From: Undaria pinnatifida | Taxonomy: Eukaryota; Sar; Phaeophyceae; Laminariales; Alariaceae | Assembly (NCBI GenBank): GCA_012845835.1 | Contig: JABAKD010000006.1 | Span: forward strand, 744,001-808,000 | Direction of reading: 5' to 3' | DNA length: 64,000 nt | Part shown: positions 13,401 through 28,400 of the stretch, piece after piece | Position numbering within the stretch: the first letter of the stretch is position 1 | How the letters are laid out: each line of letters begins with the position of its first letter | Notes under the pieces: model-generated | What the model was told of the DNA's origin: nothing | Seen by the model: only the letters and a program-made list of their open reading frames with translations | Databases searched by the model: none | Program-made: the position numbers and the translations under genes

Positions 13401-16400
13401 GTAATTAAAACTACTCGCTTTGTCGCGCAGCAATTTCTTAGTACGTGTGCTTTGATGCTGAGAGGACTGAGTGTGCTGGGCTGTTTTGCCCTTGTGATAC
13501 ATGCTCGATGGCAACATATTGCAACCGCTGTAGCTCTTAAGACCTGCGGGTGGTTGTGTTTTCACTGTTATCTGAGCAGAAGAAACAGGTGCAAAAAAGT
13601 AAGCGTGCGCTGTGCGCTGTGCTGGGCTGTTTTGCCCTTGTGATACATGCTCGACGGCAACATGTTGCTACTGCTGTAGCTCTAAGACCTGCGGGTGGTT
13701 GTTTTTACTGTTAACTGAGCAAAAGAAACAGGCGCAAAAAAATAAACGTGTACTCTGTATTCTAAGAACAACGTGCCATATGATACGATACGTGCAAAAC
13801 AAACGCGCACGTGTAGTCCGTCCGATTAAATTTTCCCACGATTGCCCAGAATCACTCTGGAATATATTGCGAGCGACTGACGTACCCCCTATTAACATAC
13901 CTTATATCGTAAGAAAGCTCTGTTTCAGGCGGATCGTTTGATCGGAGCAGATTTTTTTTTTTTTTTTTTGGTTGTCGAGAAAATCGCGATTCCGTCGAGA
14001 TTTTGCCAGATTTTGTTATGTTTTATTTCAGTACGGCGTGTGTGATGTCAAAAAAAAAATTGAAGACCGGTTTTGAGCGTATCACGCCGAGGGCTACGCG
14101 GCGACCCAACTCAATTTTTTATTCGCCGAGATGCAACGGAGAATGGGCAAAAAACCTCAGTCCAGGTGGTCCCAGAGTTATGCTTTTAGGGGCGAAACCC
14201 ACCGATAGATTTCGAAAACTCAACGGATTCGGGCGAATTGGACCTGCACCCAGGACCGTTTTTTTTTTTTCGCGAAAAAAAAATTTTTGGAAGAGATATG
14301 GCTCATCAAAGTTTGGTGCCGTCACACACGCCACACAACACACCACACACCACACACCACACCCTATAGCAGTGACATAGACCCCACAGAGGGCCCATCC
14401 AAGCCCATACATGGTTGGGCGTGCCCCCGGTCAACGAAACAAGAAGCGTTTCGCAGCGGCAAAGCTCGCACCACCTGACTTGAGCGGCAGCACCAGCCGG
14501 CGCGATGTTGTATCTGTGTAACCATATACTCCGGAGTATTCTATTAGGTATCTATCTATATAAATACTAATATTTTTACAACTTATATTAGATATCTCTA
14601 TATACCAAGCGAAAAAACGTTGTTTCACTCGGCGCTGCCGAGCTGAGGGTGCAGGGTTCGGCCTGCGGGGCAATTATTCGGGGCAGTATGTGCCGATTCG
14701 GGACAATATGTGACGTTTCGGGGGTAATTTCGGGTAATTTTCGCCCAAAAACGGCCATTTTCACCAAAAAAAAAAAAAATGACCCCGGATATCGATGCTT
14801 CTCGACCTTGCGGTTCTTCTCAACTTTTTTTCGCGTGGCAACTCTTTCTTCTTCCCACAAAAAAGCGAGAAAAAGTGGGGGTCACGATGACATCATGACA
14901 TCATGTGGGAAAATTTAACCGGACGGACTCTATATTCAGACAATGTTGGTTGTACTTGATGTTCGTCGTCACGTTTCATGTTCAAATTTAGTGTTGGAGC
15001 GGCTAATGTGCTCAGTGTTGACTCTTTTCTGCTTCTGAATCGAGTTTGAAATATGTATCCTCTTTGGGTTTTTTTTCCACATTTTCAAAAAAATATGTCT
15101 TGATTCTATTATAGAAAAATATCTTCAAATTAGTGCGCGGTATTTATCTTGAAGTTAGTGTGGGCTTCATGCCGTGAAGTGAGTGCTGGAGATTTCTTCT
15201 TCAAGGTAATGTAGGGGCGGTCCCGCAGAACGCGAAGAAAGCGAAGAAAGCAAGGAACACGAAGCAAGCCGCCAGGAACGTTCCCCGAGAAGAGGGTTTA
15301 GGCAGGCGTGTTCCGGGTGGGAGCGCTGAGTGAGGGTGAAGCAGAGCGCATTAACCAAGTGATTCAAAAACGAAATACTTGCCGTGACAACTGTATTTTT
15401 ATTCATGTGTGGCTTCCCTCCCTCCCCCCCCCCCCCCCCCCCCCCCCACCCCCCCCCCCCCCCCCCCCCCCCCCCTACCGCCACCTCGCCGCCCTCTCTC
15501 TCGGCCTCCTTCTCTACCCCCACCCCGCCCCCATCTTCCTCCCTCCCTCTTCTACGCTGTCCTTCCCTCCCTCCCTCTCTATACAACTCCTTCTCTCACC
15601 CAGCGGCGTACGCTTGTGCTTGTCTCTCAGCGTGCAGTTGGGAACGCTCCATCTCCGCGCAGGAGAGCTTCAGGCCCATCAACTCCCTGAGGCAATAGGA
15701 GCGCCAAAACGAAACAGCGCACAGCGGGATTCGGCGGTTTAAGAGCGCCAATAACCAACACAAGACGGCTCTGAGAAAGTGGTCAAATCCGCATATCGCG
15801 CCTTGTGACGCCTATACCAACGTCTATACGATACCAAGCTGCGCTGGCATTGGCACGGGAATCGAGGGATACGTCAGCTAGCGCTGGATTGCGAATACGA
15901 GTAAGTTAAATTGACACACGACATATATGAAAATGCGTGGAAGTGTGGTGAGCTCAAGCTTTAGTTTTTCTCGATCCGCCGGAGCATACAAAGAAAGAAG
16001 CAAAACATAAGAAACATACCCAAGCTGAGATGAGAGCGGCAAGGAGACAAGCGGTAACACCGGCTTTGTTCCGAGCGGCTACTTAGTCCGGCAACCTGCC
16101 GTTAATCGATAGAGCGACATACAAATAAAATACATCGCAACTTCCCAGGTCTCTTCACGGGTCATCATCCGACCCGCGGGCCGTGTCGGGAGGATTATAC
16201 GGGTCGAGTCGGGTCGGGTCGGGTCAGGATTTTTTCAACTATAACGGGTCAGGTCAGGTAATGTCAGGTCGGGACACCCTCACCCGCCCCTGAAATGAAT
16301 GCGCTGGAAAAACTTCCCTGCTAATTCTCCAAGGACATAAAAGCGACATACCGATACATCACTACAGCTACACTTTCGAATAATACATCAAACAACACAA

Positions 16401-19400
16401 CAAAAATCGGTACAGCAATGAAGCGACGTAGAGATAGAGCATAGGGGTACATCAAATGTATTGGCCTCATTAACTCCCAGAGATCATAGCAGCGAAAACA
16501 GTGATACGGCATCAACACACAACAAAGCGACACAAAATCATACATGCAGCGAATTGAGATTACAGCAGCGATACAGCGATGCACCAAAACTTACAACATA
16601 AGTGATTAATCAACATACACGGCATATACACCGATACAGCGGGGCCACGAAAACCTCAGCCCCTGCAACTCCCTGCGAAATAACAGGATGTAGTTACACA
16701 GCGAATGGCCAGGCATAGGGCTGAGGTTACGCTCATACAAAATATGAAGCGATACATCAACACAAACAGCGAAAATATCGATACACACACTAGTGTTCAC
16801 GTGTGCACGACTCAATTCAGATTCGATAACCCCCCCCACCACATGCCTTGCTATATTATCTCGTCACTCATTCAACCGACCCAAACTCTCCCTCCCCTTC
16901 CACCCCCTCCGAACGCCTTCCAACTTCATATTTCATACCTGGTCATCCTTTTGACGGATATCTTTTTGTCCTCCGCCCTGTCCACCACTCTCCCGTCAGA
17001 AGATTCCACGAAGTTTCCAGATACTGCCCCCCCCCCGCTGCGGCCGCGGTTCGAACTCGCGACAAACAACCCATCACCACCCCCACTACCATTGCCACCC
17101 CCACCACCACCGCTAACCCTAGTGACAGGATAGGAAGCCGACCCGCTCCCTCGCACACTCCTGGTATCACCACCGCCTTCACCACCAAGAGAGCCCATCG
17201 AGCCAACACTCCCATCATCATCGACATCATCATCATCATCCTCTTCATCCCCCGTCTCCATCCCGCCGGCGAATCGCGAATCCGGCTCGCTCATCAAATC
17301 TCCGATGCTGGCGAAACTGCTGTTAATAGCACCGTCCATGCCCTCACCACCGCCGCCACGGCTACGCCCCCGGTGACCGGCGCCACCACCGCCTCCAGCA
17401 GCTCTTGCAACGCCCACCCCACCAGGAGGTGGATCTTTGTCGCCAAGCCCAACCCCATTTTGACCAGAAATTGCTTCTGAGCTAGATGCCGCCGCGAGTA
17501 CAGAATCCGCAAACCTTGAGAGATAGGAAAGGCGTTGAGGAGGGGGGGGAGGCGGGGGGGGGGGCGGGGGGGGAGTACTCGATATTTATACATGGCCGCA
17601 GTCGTATGACCATAGAACCTAGCATCCCAAATATGCCGGGACGGAGCTCGTCGACTTTTCACCAATCAGCCAGACATTGCTTGCACTAAGCGCGAAGCGC
17701 CGTCAGGTATTCGGCGAGTCGCACGAAGGGCGAGCAGCATCCTACTTAGAATCGCTTGTAAGGAGGACTTGCATATGGATGATAGCTTCAATGAGTTCAT
17801 ATAATTTCCGGTATGGCCACTTCCAGAGACAGCAACGGGAGTGCTATGTGACTGCCTCGTCGGTGCCTTACCGTATTCACACTAGGTGATTCGAGCATTA
17901 CCCTTGGGCGGAGTTCAAGTTCTCCACCCCGCACAACTGATCCAACTCGGCCGCCAGCCGACGGACCTCCCAAAAAAAATGGTACCTGGTACTAATAAAT
18001 AAAAAAAACGGTACCCTGGGTGTCTAGCTCGTGCAGTGAGCGGCATGTTTCAGTGTCGTTGCCAACCGACGCCAACCCAACCTACATACCGGTAAAACAA
18101 AGGATGGGGGGGGGGGGGGGGGCGTTAGGGGTAAGGATAGGTATACGGTGTGGCAAACGTCTTCTACTATAGAAGTGCTCTAGTAGAACGTTTGGGCAAA
18201 ACATGATATTTTTGTGAAGGACGGGGCTCCTTAACTCCTAATGTTATACTATTAACAGAGGAAATGTCATTCTCTACTTTTGCAATATTTTAATTTTTTA
18301 TACCTAGGCCACGTGTTTGTTCAAAAGTACCTTCCGGGTGGTGAGGGTACAGAGCTCCTCAAGCGAGGCGCCTCAGACACAAAAAGGTGTACCTTTATCT
18401 GGCATGTGTCGGTAGGGCATGGGGGTGGGGGTGGGGGCTGACTACGGGGGGGGGGAGGGGGAAGCAATGCCTTCCACAGTCTACTAAAACAGAGAACGGC
18501 TTCGCAACGCTAGAATGGCAAGAACGATAAACATCTCGCGCGTCTTAACATCAACCTCTATCTACCGCGCCGCGCCAAACCACCCCCGCCGCCTCCCTCC
18601 CTCCCCCAATCCCTCCCTCCCTCCCTCCCTCCCTCCCCCCCTTTTTCTCCCACGCCATTCTCACTTGTAAAAGAGCCGGCTGTTCTGCAGTCCGTGGCCG
18701 TAGGTCGCGTGGTAGATTAAACCCGCGGCGATCATCTTATTGCCCCGCAGCAACGCCTCCTCGACGGAACAGGGACCACACTCCGACTGCAGCCAAGAAA
18801 CCGCGTCTTCCCCTGCAAGCGTAACATGTATTATAAAAAACAAAAAAAAGCACGTCATCTGTGAGATCGACCAAAAATGTTATTTTTCATCAAAAATCAG
18901 CTTTGCAAGGTGCGCGTGATACTTCGATCGCGCGTATTACGGGGTGTGTACCTTCGTCAAGGATACAGGTCTGTGACCCCCCTGCTAATAATGCCAGGGT
19001 CAACAGGACTATGACTCAGCCTTGTCCTGCGCACGGAAACTGTATAACCCGCAACGAGGGGAGACAAAACGAGACACATCTGTAGAATGCAGCAATATAT
19101 ACCAGGTATGGTACGATATTATATGACGGATGAGTTGATGCATGAGACAGGATACAAGAAAAAATACACTTATCACGAGGGCTGTCTGTCACTTCGCATG
19201 GGCTAAGGCTACGTACGATACGTAGGAGGGTCATTTTCGGTAGCTCGCTTGAGTCACCCCCCGGTTCCGCTGAGACCTTAACCCCTTTTAAGAGCCCCCA
19301 AATCCCTCCCTATACCAACTTCAAGTAATTTTGTAAAAAAAAGGGATCCCAGTAGTGAAAGCGTTAAGGTTTTGCCCCTTTCAAGGGTCCCAAATCCCTC

Positions 19401-22400
19401 CCTATACTAACTTCAACAAATTTTGTAAAAGAAAAAAGGATTCCCAGTAATGAAAGCGTTAAGGTTTTGCCCCTTTTAAGAGCCCCCAAATCCCTCCCTA
19501 TACTAACTTCAAGTGATTTTGTAAAAAAAGGAAGGCTTTCCAGTAGCAAAGGCGTCAAGGTTTCGTTGCTCATTAAATCGTGAGGTATGCATCCCGCAGC
19601 GGGACGGTAAAAAACTACGCTGCGCCAAAACAAAATCCTAAGCTATTTTCGTTCGTGAGGTATTGTGTATTATTAAGGTGTACCATGGTATTAGAGTCAG
19701 TCGTCTTATTAATAGTGGCAGCGGTGAAAACCCTGATGTTAAAACGGTGTTACATCATAACATTCTCATACCATCATCATAACATCATCATAACATCATC
19801 ATCATATCATCATAGCATCATCATATCATCATCATAACCTCATCATAACATAATAACATCATAACATCATCGGAACATCATCATAACATCATCATAACAT
19901 CATCATAACATCATCATAACATCATCATAACGTCATCATAACATCATCATAACATCATCATAACATCATCATAACATCATCATAACATCATCATAACATC
20001 ATCGGAACATCATCATAACATCATCATAACATCATCATAAACATCATCATAACATCATCATAACATCATCATAACATCATCATAACCTTATCATAGCATC
20101 ATCATAACGTCATCATAACATCATCGTAACATCCCCCCTACTGATACCTTAGCCTTGGTCGCTGACTTGCTATACTCGTACACAAAGTATATACCAGGTA
20201 CAGAGATAATTTGCCGACTAGTGACTAATATAGTTGGCTTTCGGCTAGGTAATACAGCAGTTATATAGTTATAAATGTATACGGTGGAGGGTTACAGCAT
20301 CGGCCACATGACCCAACGTGGGCTACTGGACGGGGTGATATTAAAAATAGTGACGCATGCTATATATTGCTGTTGCATTAATACGATAGATACGACAACT
20401 ACAGTAGCGCTGTTGTGAATGCAATTGAGTCAAACGGACACACGACATGTCTGAAAATACGTGGGAAGTGCGGTGAGCTTAAGCTTTATTTTTCCCCACC
20501 CGCCGGAGCCTAAAAATTGAACAAAAGACGAAAGACAAAAGATAGGAGGGCACCCATTTTTCCCTTAAGAGGGTGGCTGATTAACGCCTTTACAACTGCA
20601 AACCCTTGTTGGGAACCAATTTACTTGTTAGTATGGGAAGCGTGGCCGCTTAACGCCTTTACAACTAGAAACTCTTCTTGGGAACACACTTACTTGAAGC
20701 TAGTATAGGGAGGGTGGCCGCTTAACGCCTTTACAACTGGAAACCCTTTTTTCCACAATTTTACTTGAAGTTAGTATAGGGAGGGATTTGGAGGTTCTAA
20801 AGGGGTTCAGAAAGCTCTGCGAACGGGGCCAGCCAACACAATGTTTAAACGCCAGATTGGCCATGCCCCGTCAATTTTGCGAATTTGGACTTGAAATTTT
20901 TACACGGCGTAGTTCATGCTCTAATCGACACGCTGGCCGCCTGCCCTCCTCCGTTTTTTTTCCTTAAGAAATACGACCAATCCAAAAACAAAAAAATACA
21001 AAATCGATCAAAGCCAGCAGAAACAAAAAAGCGAAGAGGGCAGCGGGCCAGTATCTTTGGACGTGCGGTTCGAATACGGGGTTAAGATTTTAGAGTACAA
21101 TGATCAAAATTGGTCGGGCATCGCGGAAATGCTATTACTATCGCTACTACTTGATTCAAGTATTGACTCGTCTTTTGGTCATATCTCTTGATGGGTGGCG
21201 CACTGGGCTACGAATAAAACTTTTATATCGACGGTCCTCTTGTCTTCAGCATTGTCTCCACAAGTGTTCACCTTGATCGGGAATACTGATATTTATACGA
21301 ATTCAGTGTGGAAAAGTTGGTACTTCAGAGTTTTCGCGGATATCTTAGCGAGATCGAGCCGGGAAAAAAGAAAGCTACGAAAAATTTCAAATCCGTTTTT
21401 TTTTTTTGCATGTGCATTGTTGCGTCAGGATTAGCGCTTCAAAAAAGAATTTTTCAAGTCCTAACTCGCTCAAGCGGTGGTGCTAGAGCTTTACCTGATT
21501 TTTGGCTATCCCAGCTCGTACACCTCAGCCAAAAAGCCATTGACTCACGCATCCGTATACAACTATAGCCTGCGCTGCCGGAGCAGTAACGGGGACCGCC
21601 GGTAGGGACAGCTCACACTATCGCTATCGCTATCGCGGGAGCCGAAGGACACGCCAGAAAACCAGCTGGATTGCGAATGCAGTTGAGATAAATCGTCACA
21701 CGACGTGTCTTACGCTTTATTATTCCCCATCCGCCGGCGGATAAAAAGAAGAAAAAAAATGGTTTTGAGCAAACTGGAAGCGCAATCCTATACATATTAC
21801 CAGACCCGTGGCCAAGGTACACAAACTGTTCGATCAGACCCGTGGCCAAGGTACACAAACTGTTCGACCAGACCCGTGGCCAAGGTATACAAACTGTTCA
21901 TGTTGCAAAACGAGAGTGATACTAACGGCATTCAGGCGATTTTGGGTGACAACCCCTTCAGCGCCCCAAAAACCCCTCCCTATACTAACTTCAAATAAAT
22001 TTGTCAAAAAAAGAGCCCCGTCATTCAGAAAATAAAAATGCTAAAAAAAAAAAAGTACTGCCAGGTCGATATCTTTATCAAACCATAGCACTATGGTCCC
22101 TTAGACGGGGCCACCTACTGTACCCCTCTTGACAGTTCTTAACAGTGTCGCATGTGTCCTGACCTAGGAAGCAAGATCTGAAAACGCGAAGCCTGTAGTG
22201 ACGATCCCGAACTTCGATCTCGGTACTCATTCGAGCCGCCAGCACCGGCAGCGAACCCTGGCCAAATGTGGTAGTAGTAGCGTTGACAGCAACAGCAGCA
22301 GCAGCAACGTCAGCAGCGATGTAGCAGCAGCAAGAACAACAGCGGCAGCAGCGACACGGCAGTAGCAGGAACAACAGCGGCAGCAGCAGCCACAACCTCG

Positions 22401-25400
22401 GCAGCAGCAACAGCGGCGGCAGCAGCAGCAACAACGGCGGCAGCAGCAGGAGTAGCAGCATCAACATCAGCAGTAGCAGCAGAAGCAGCAGCAACAGCAG
22501 CAGAAGAAGAAGCAGGACAGCAGCAGTAGAAACGGCAGCCGCAGCAGCAACAACAGCGATACCAGCAGCATCATGTCATAGTGGCACGAATCATCGACAA
22601 CAGCAATAATAGTAAAAGCAAAAGCAGCAGTGACATCAACAGCGACAGCAACAACAGCAGCAACAGCAAACAGACGAAACGCAACATCAGCAAACAACGA
22701 TAGCAGGGAAAACAGCAGCAGCCGGCAGCCACAATAACAACGACAACAGCAACAAAAGCAACAAGACTACCCCTAGTACTCCTGCTACTTTGACGTCTAC
22801 AACATCTACACAAACTACCACAACTACAACTGCTAGCATACGTCAATACTATGTACCACTACTAGCTAGATGACTACCAGTGCGACCACACCAAAAGAAT
22901 TACTACCTGGCAGTTCAGACTGCGATAGAGCTACGGTTACTCCTACCCCGCTAACGCTCCTACCACCGCTACTGCTGCTACTGGTACTGCGGCTGGCGAG
23001 ATTGTGCTCAACTTTAGCTTTACGCGGACACAGCCTAAAAGCGACTTCGTCGACAAAATCGCCACCCAATCTCACCGCTTCACAGCACACCTTCATCGAG
23101 GATAGCAACCCACTAAGCAACTACATTCCCGGTTCGCTTGAAACAACGGCGGTGGCGCAAGTAGAAAAAGGGGACAAGACTCTTGAAAAAATTGAAGCAA
23201 AAACAGTTAGCCACCGACCTCGCAAGTAACCCAGCAAGGGAGACCGACCAACCCAAACGAGTGAATAGCCTAGTCTATACGACGGAGTAGTCTTATCCTA
23301 TGTTAAGAACACCGAATTAAGCCTTATCGAAGTGCTGCAAGTGCTATACCAGGTATACCATAATGGATGCAATCATGAAAAAGTCGAACGGACACCCAAC
23401 CTAATCAATAATCTCGTCGACAAGACAATCTCACCGATTCACAAAACGCCTCCCCAGACGAAAGCAACTCCTGGCCAAGTATTATAGCCTCCCTTATCGC
23501 CTTCATCCACATATCTCGCTCCTGACGGGCGAGGAAAAGAGATAAAGAGGGACAGGGAGGCGGCGGAGTCCAGAGACAGAGACAGAGACAGGTAGGGGCA
23601 AACAGACGGTGAGCGGACGGGGGACGGGGTAGATGAAAAAATGTTGTAGTGTCGCTAGGAACTCCCGCCGGTGGATATTTGTAACCCAACCCAAACCCAG
23701 CCCACTCCTTCTGGTGCATACTGCCGTGCTGTTGTACTGATGCAGCTGTCTCAGTAGTAAAAAAGATCCAACAGTTTTGGTTTTCCTCATTTTTCGGACA
23801 TTCCGGGGTGTAAGGCGCCAATCGGAAAAAAAATGCGAGATAGTCGGGGAGGGGGGGAGAGAGAGGTATAGGGAGAGACAGGGAGGGACGGTGAGAGAAC
23901 AGGGTAGATGGGCAGAGAGCGAGGAGAGGGCGGGGGGGAAGGCAGAGAGAGGGGAACAGAAAAGGTGAGAGGAAAGAGGAACAAAACATATGCAGGAACA
24001 GGTCGACGAACACACAACAAGTCGGAAAGCCGAGGCAAGTGGTCCGCTGTCAGCACTCCGCGCCATGGGGGATTCGAAGCGAGAGACAACCTCTACGAAC
24101 AACCGCCCTCAATGCGAACTAAACGCTAGACCAAATCCACAAAGTCGATGCAACCACCACACGCGAGAACGGTGTGGATACGCCCACTGGCACAACACCG
24201 CTCCCATTCCACCCCTCACCTCCTCGGTCGTCACTGCCAATAGCCCCCACCCTTCCACCGCCACCCATAATCCGATCCCTGCCCCTATGTCCACCCCCCA
24301 TACCGCCCTCGCTCCCACCCCCATCCCCACAGTCCGTGCCCCCACCCACAGACTTGCCTCCTTCCCCCCCTCGACCCATCCTCCACCCCGAACCCCCCAA
24401 CCCGACCCTCCCGAAAACAGGCAATCACCACTGCGTACGCGACGTTTAAATCACGACTACGGGAACTTTTCCAATCCATCTCCGGGTTTCGGGCTTTGCG
24501 TTTCCAGTACCCCCCTTCCCCACCCCCGCACCGATCCCCACCACGCACCTTCTCCGAAGTCGCTGCCAAAGTCCACGTCTGCTGCCGCGTCGATCTCCCA
24601 TCATCCATACCAGGGGTCGCTGAATTTCCCGAAAGAGTACGCAAGAAGGCCGGCCGCGCATCGCCCACCCCCCCACCCCCCCCCGCCTCCGCCGGCTTAT
24701 TGTTGGTCTCGCTAGGGGGAGTTGTTCCCTTAGCGGGGGTGGCGGTGGTGGTGGTGTTGGTAATGGTGGCGGGTGTGCGTGGTGACCCCCGGTCTTCCGC
24801 GACTGTGATGCGAAAGGCGTGTCTCTGGCGGGGACAAATGGTATCGTCCCCTCTTTCGGCGGCCTCTTCGAAGGTTTCCACGAAAGCTGACTGGAGATTA
24901 AGCTCCACGTGGTCCGTCTGGGATGAGATGGGTTCGTTAAAGGGGAGTAGTGTACACGCAAGTCAGTCGGTGAGTGGATTTTACATACAAAAAAGCCACA
25001 CAAAAATACATCACGGCCACCACCACCGCCACAACGGCGACCATCACCGCCACCACCAATGTCACCACCAACACCAATACCAACACTGATACCAACACCA
25101 GCACAACCCTGCCCCTCTACCACGACCACTATCACCACCGCCAACCCAAACCATACAACACCGCCAACACCAACACCGACACCACCAACACCGCCAACGC
25201 CAACACCAATACCAACACCACTACGAACGACATCAACGTCAACACCAACACCAACACCCACCAACACCAACACCCACCAACACCAACACATGCACCTAAC
25301 ACCCACACAACCACCAACGCCAACACCAACACCAACACCAATCAAAACTACCCGGTACACCGCAACCACCACCACCACCACCACCACCGCCATCACCACG

Positions 25401-28400
25401 AACATCACCACCACTAACACCACCAACAACAACCCCAAAGTCAACACCAGCATCCCCAACATCAACACTACCCATACCAACACCAACACCAATACCAAAA
25501 CCAGTACCATCACAACCGCCCGCTCCATGAACACAGCACCATCGCCAAAAACAAAACTAACACCAGAACCAAAACCCCAGCCAACCCCAACCCTCCCCCC
25601 TCCCAACACCACCACCGCTGCTGACGCCACCGCCGCCACCACCACCACCTCCACCACCAACAATGACACCAATGCCACTACCACCAACACCCCACCCCCC
25701 ATCCCCCACACACCTACACCGCCACCACCAACAACCCCCTACCTCCACCCCTTCCATCCCTCATCCCCCACCCCTCCCCCCACGCAACCATCACAACACC
25801 ATCGCCTAAAAAAAAAGCCTCCATTAACTCAACATTTACCTGCTTGAAATTGACCGAGGTGAGATTCAGCGAGTGCTTTTTGTAGCGCAAAAAGTGCCCC
25901 GACAAATAAAAAAACCGCTCAGACCATTCCGCGCCCAAAACCCCACCCGCCGCTGGCCCCACGCCCGCCCCCCCCGCCTGCCCCCCCACCCCCCCCGCTC
26001 CACCGCCTCCGACCCCGCATTGTCCCGCCTTCCTGAGCATAAGCAGGTACCCTTATGATAGTTCACGATCATGAGGGTGTGCGGGGGGGGGGCAGGGAGA
26101 GAGCGACACACACAGCAACCGTTCAGAATCACCCTCGGGGTTTTTCTGACGGTCGGATGCTCTGACTGCGTTCGAGAAAAGCCTGGTGCCGCCTCGACCA
26201 CAGCCTACACCGCGAAAACGCCGAAAATGGCAGTATTTTAGATTTCATCACCTGCGCAGCGACAAATCCGCAGGCGCGTGCACACAAAAAAACAAAATAG
26301 TTCCCGCTTCCAAGCGCGTATCGTTTAGGACATGCTTCGAACTTTCTGATGGTCGGTTGCCCGCTTCCCACCGCGCACCATTCAGGAATACTTTTCAAAA
26401 GGAACGTTTAACATTAGCCGTCGACGCAAAGTCAACTAGCTAATTGAGGGTTATTATCGTTTTCGAATCGCAAGCAAAAAAAACGCCATCATATCTTGGG
26501 AGTGGGTAGGGTTACTTGGAAGTGCGTATATCTCTCACCTTTTCTGATGGTCGGTTGAGGCTCGCTTCCCAGCGCCACGCCCACATCTGAGTTCGCCGCG
26601 CTCCTGTCCCCAGTCCCGACCCCCCCGTTGACTATGCCTCCGACCCCGGATGTGAAACCCCTGATCGCCGCGTTGGCCGTCGACGAAAATCCTGAGAAAC
26701 TTCCTGCAACGTTCCCGATAGCGTGGTGGCGATGAGACGCATCACCCTTGGCACCAGGAACGGGGGACGACGAGGAGTCGGTCCGCTGGAGGCATTGTAG
26801 ATACGGGGAGGCGGGAGGGGGGGGGGGGGGGTTGGTGATGAGTCGTGTTGTTTTTTTATCTTAAACCATAGCTCTGATAGGCAGTTATATGGGGAGGGGG
26901 GGGTGGAGGGGCTACTACTTTGGTGCTTGTCTTAGGTGTGGCCATTGAACGCGCATCCCTTTCGACACGGAGCTAACGTCAGGAGGGGGGGCAGTATTGG
27001 TGTTGACGTTGGGGGTTGCTGTTCTTACATTAACTCAACGCGGTATATAGTAGGCGTTGATCCTTACGGGTTAGGTGGGGGGAGTGTTGGCGCTGATGGT
27101 GTTGGTGGGTGTTGCTCTCACAAAAACTCACCGCCATAGTCGGCATTGGTGTATACGGGGACGGGGGGGGGGTAGTGTTGGTGTTGGTGTTGGATGTTCT
27201 CGCATTAACGAATCGCCACAGTAGGCACTTGTATAGGGGGAACGGGGGAGAGGGGGAGGGGGGGTGGTTTAGGTGCTGGTGTTGGTGATGGAGGGTGTTG
27301 TTATCACGTGGCCCAATCGCTGAAATACGCATTGGTGGATGTGGGCAGGGACGGGGAGGTGGGGCGTGGTGTTGGCGTTGGCCTTGGTGTTGGTGACGGG
27401 GAGCATTCTCATATTAGATCAAATCCATAGTAGGCGTTTTGCGGACACAATAATAGGGGCGGCCGTAGTCGTATGAGCGTAGGCCCTCGCATTCCTACCA
27501 TGCCGGGACGGGGCAGATCGGTTTTTGACCAACCAGGCAGACATTGCTTGCACCAAATGCGAAGGGCCGTGAGGTGTTCGGCAAATTGCATGAAGGGTAA
27601 ACTGCATCCTTCCAAGAACCGCTCGTAAGACGGACTTCGGCACCTTGTGCCTTTTCTTGCTTATGGATGACAGCGCCAATAAGTTACTTTGTTTCTGGTG
27701 TGCCCACTCCAGAGACAGCAATGGGTACTACTACGTAACCGCCTCGTGGGTGCCATGCCATACTCACACTACGTGATGCGATAATTCCCCTTGTGCGGAG
27801 TTAGGGTTCTCCACCCCGCACAATATGATCTACATAACTCGATAAAACCATCATGGTGACGGCCAAAATAAATAAAAAACGGTACCCTGGTTGTCTAGAT
27901 CACGCAGTGATCGACATGTTTTACAGCGTCGTTGCCAACGAATGCCAACCCCAATATACGTATATCGTTTTACAGCGTCGGTGCCAACCGAGGCCAACCA
28001 TTATATATGATCGGAGTTTCACACACAGCTTGCAAAGATGAGTTTAGACAAAATATTGGATCTCATAGCTGGAGTGTATTTTAATTTTTATAATATATAG
28101 GGGGCAAGAATGGGGGGGGGGGTATCATAGGGGTAGGTGGTGATAGAGGGGGGTGCAGTGACATGAATTAACATCACCATAGAAGGCATTGGTGCATACG
28201 GAGGGGGGCGGTAGTGCTAGTGTTAGTGTTGGTGGCGGGCGATGTAGTTCTCACATTTTACTCGTCGCCGCAACAGGCATCGGGACGTACGGGTGGGGTG
28301 GCGGAGGAAGTGCTGGCGTGGTGTTGGTGTTGAGGGAGTTATTCTCATATTACCTCATCGGCAAAATAAGCACCAGCGCATATGCGGCGGGGGGTGTTGG

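Noticed and set aside
21495-21569. Small minus exon (SCIRMRESMAFWLRCTSWDS) just before DEP
   Set aside because: Its phases (1 to 1) would fit the DEP exon and the peptide vaguely resembles a DEP start, but the acceptor is weak, the spacing to the conserved Gly is short, and the missing exon before it is unknown.
24119-24424. Gly-rich minus-strand frame as a gene 1 exon
   Set aside because: Splicing 24,549 directly to 23,521 completes the PH domain (LAATSEK-ERDMWM) in phase. Including the Gly-rich frame would break the domain.
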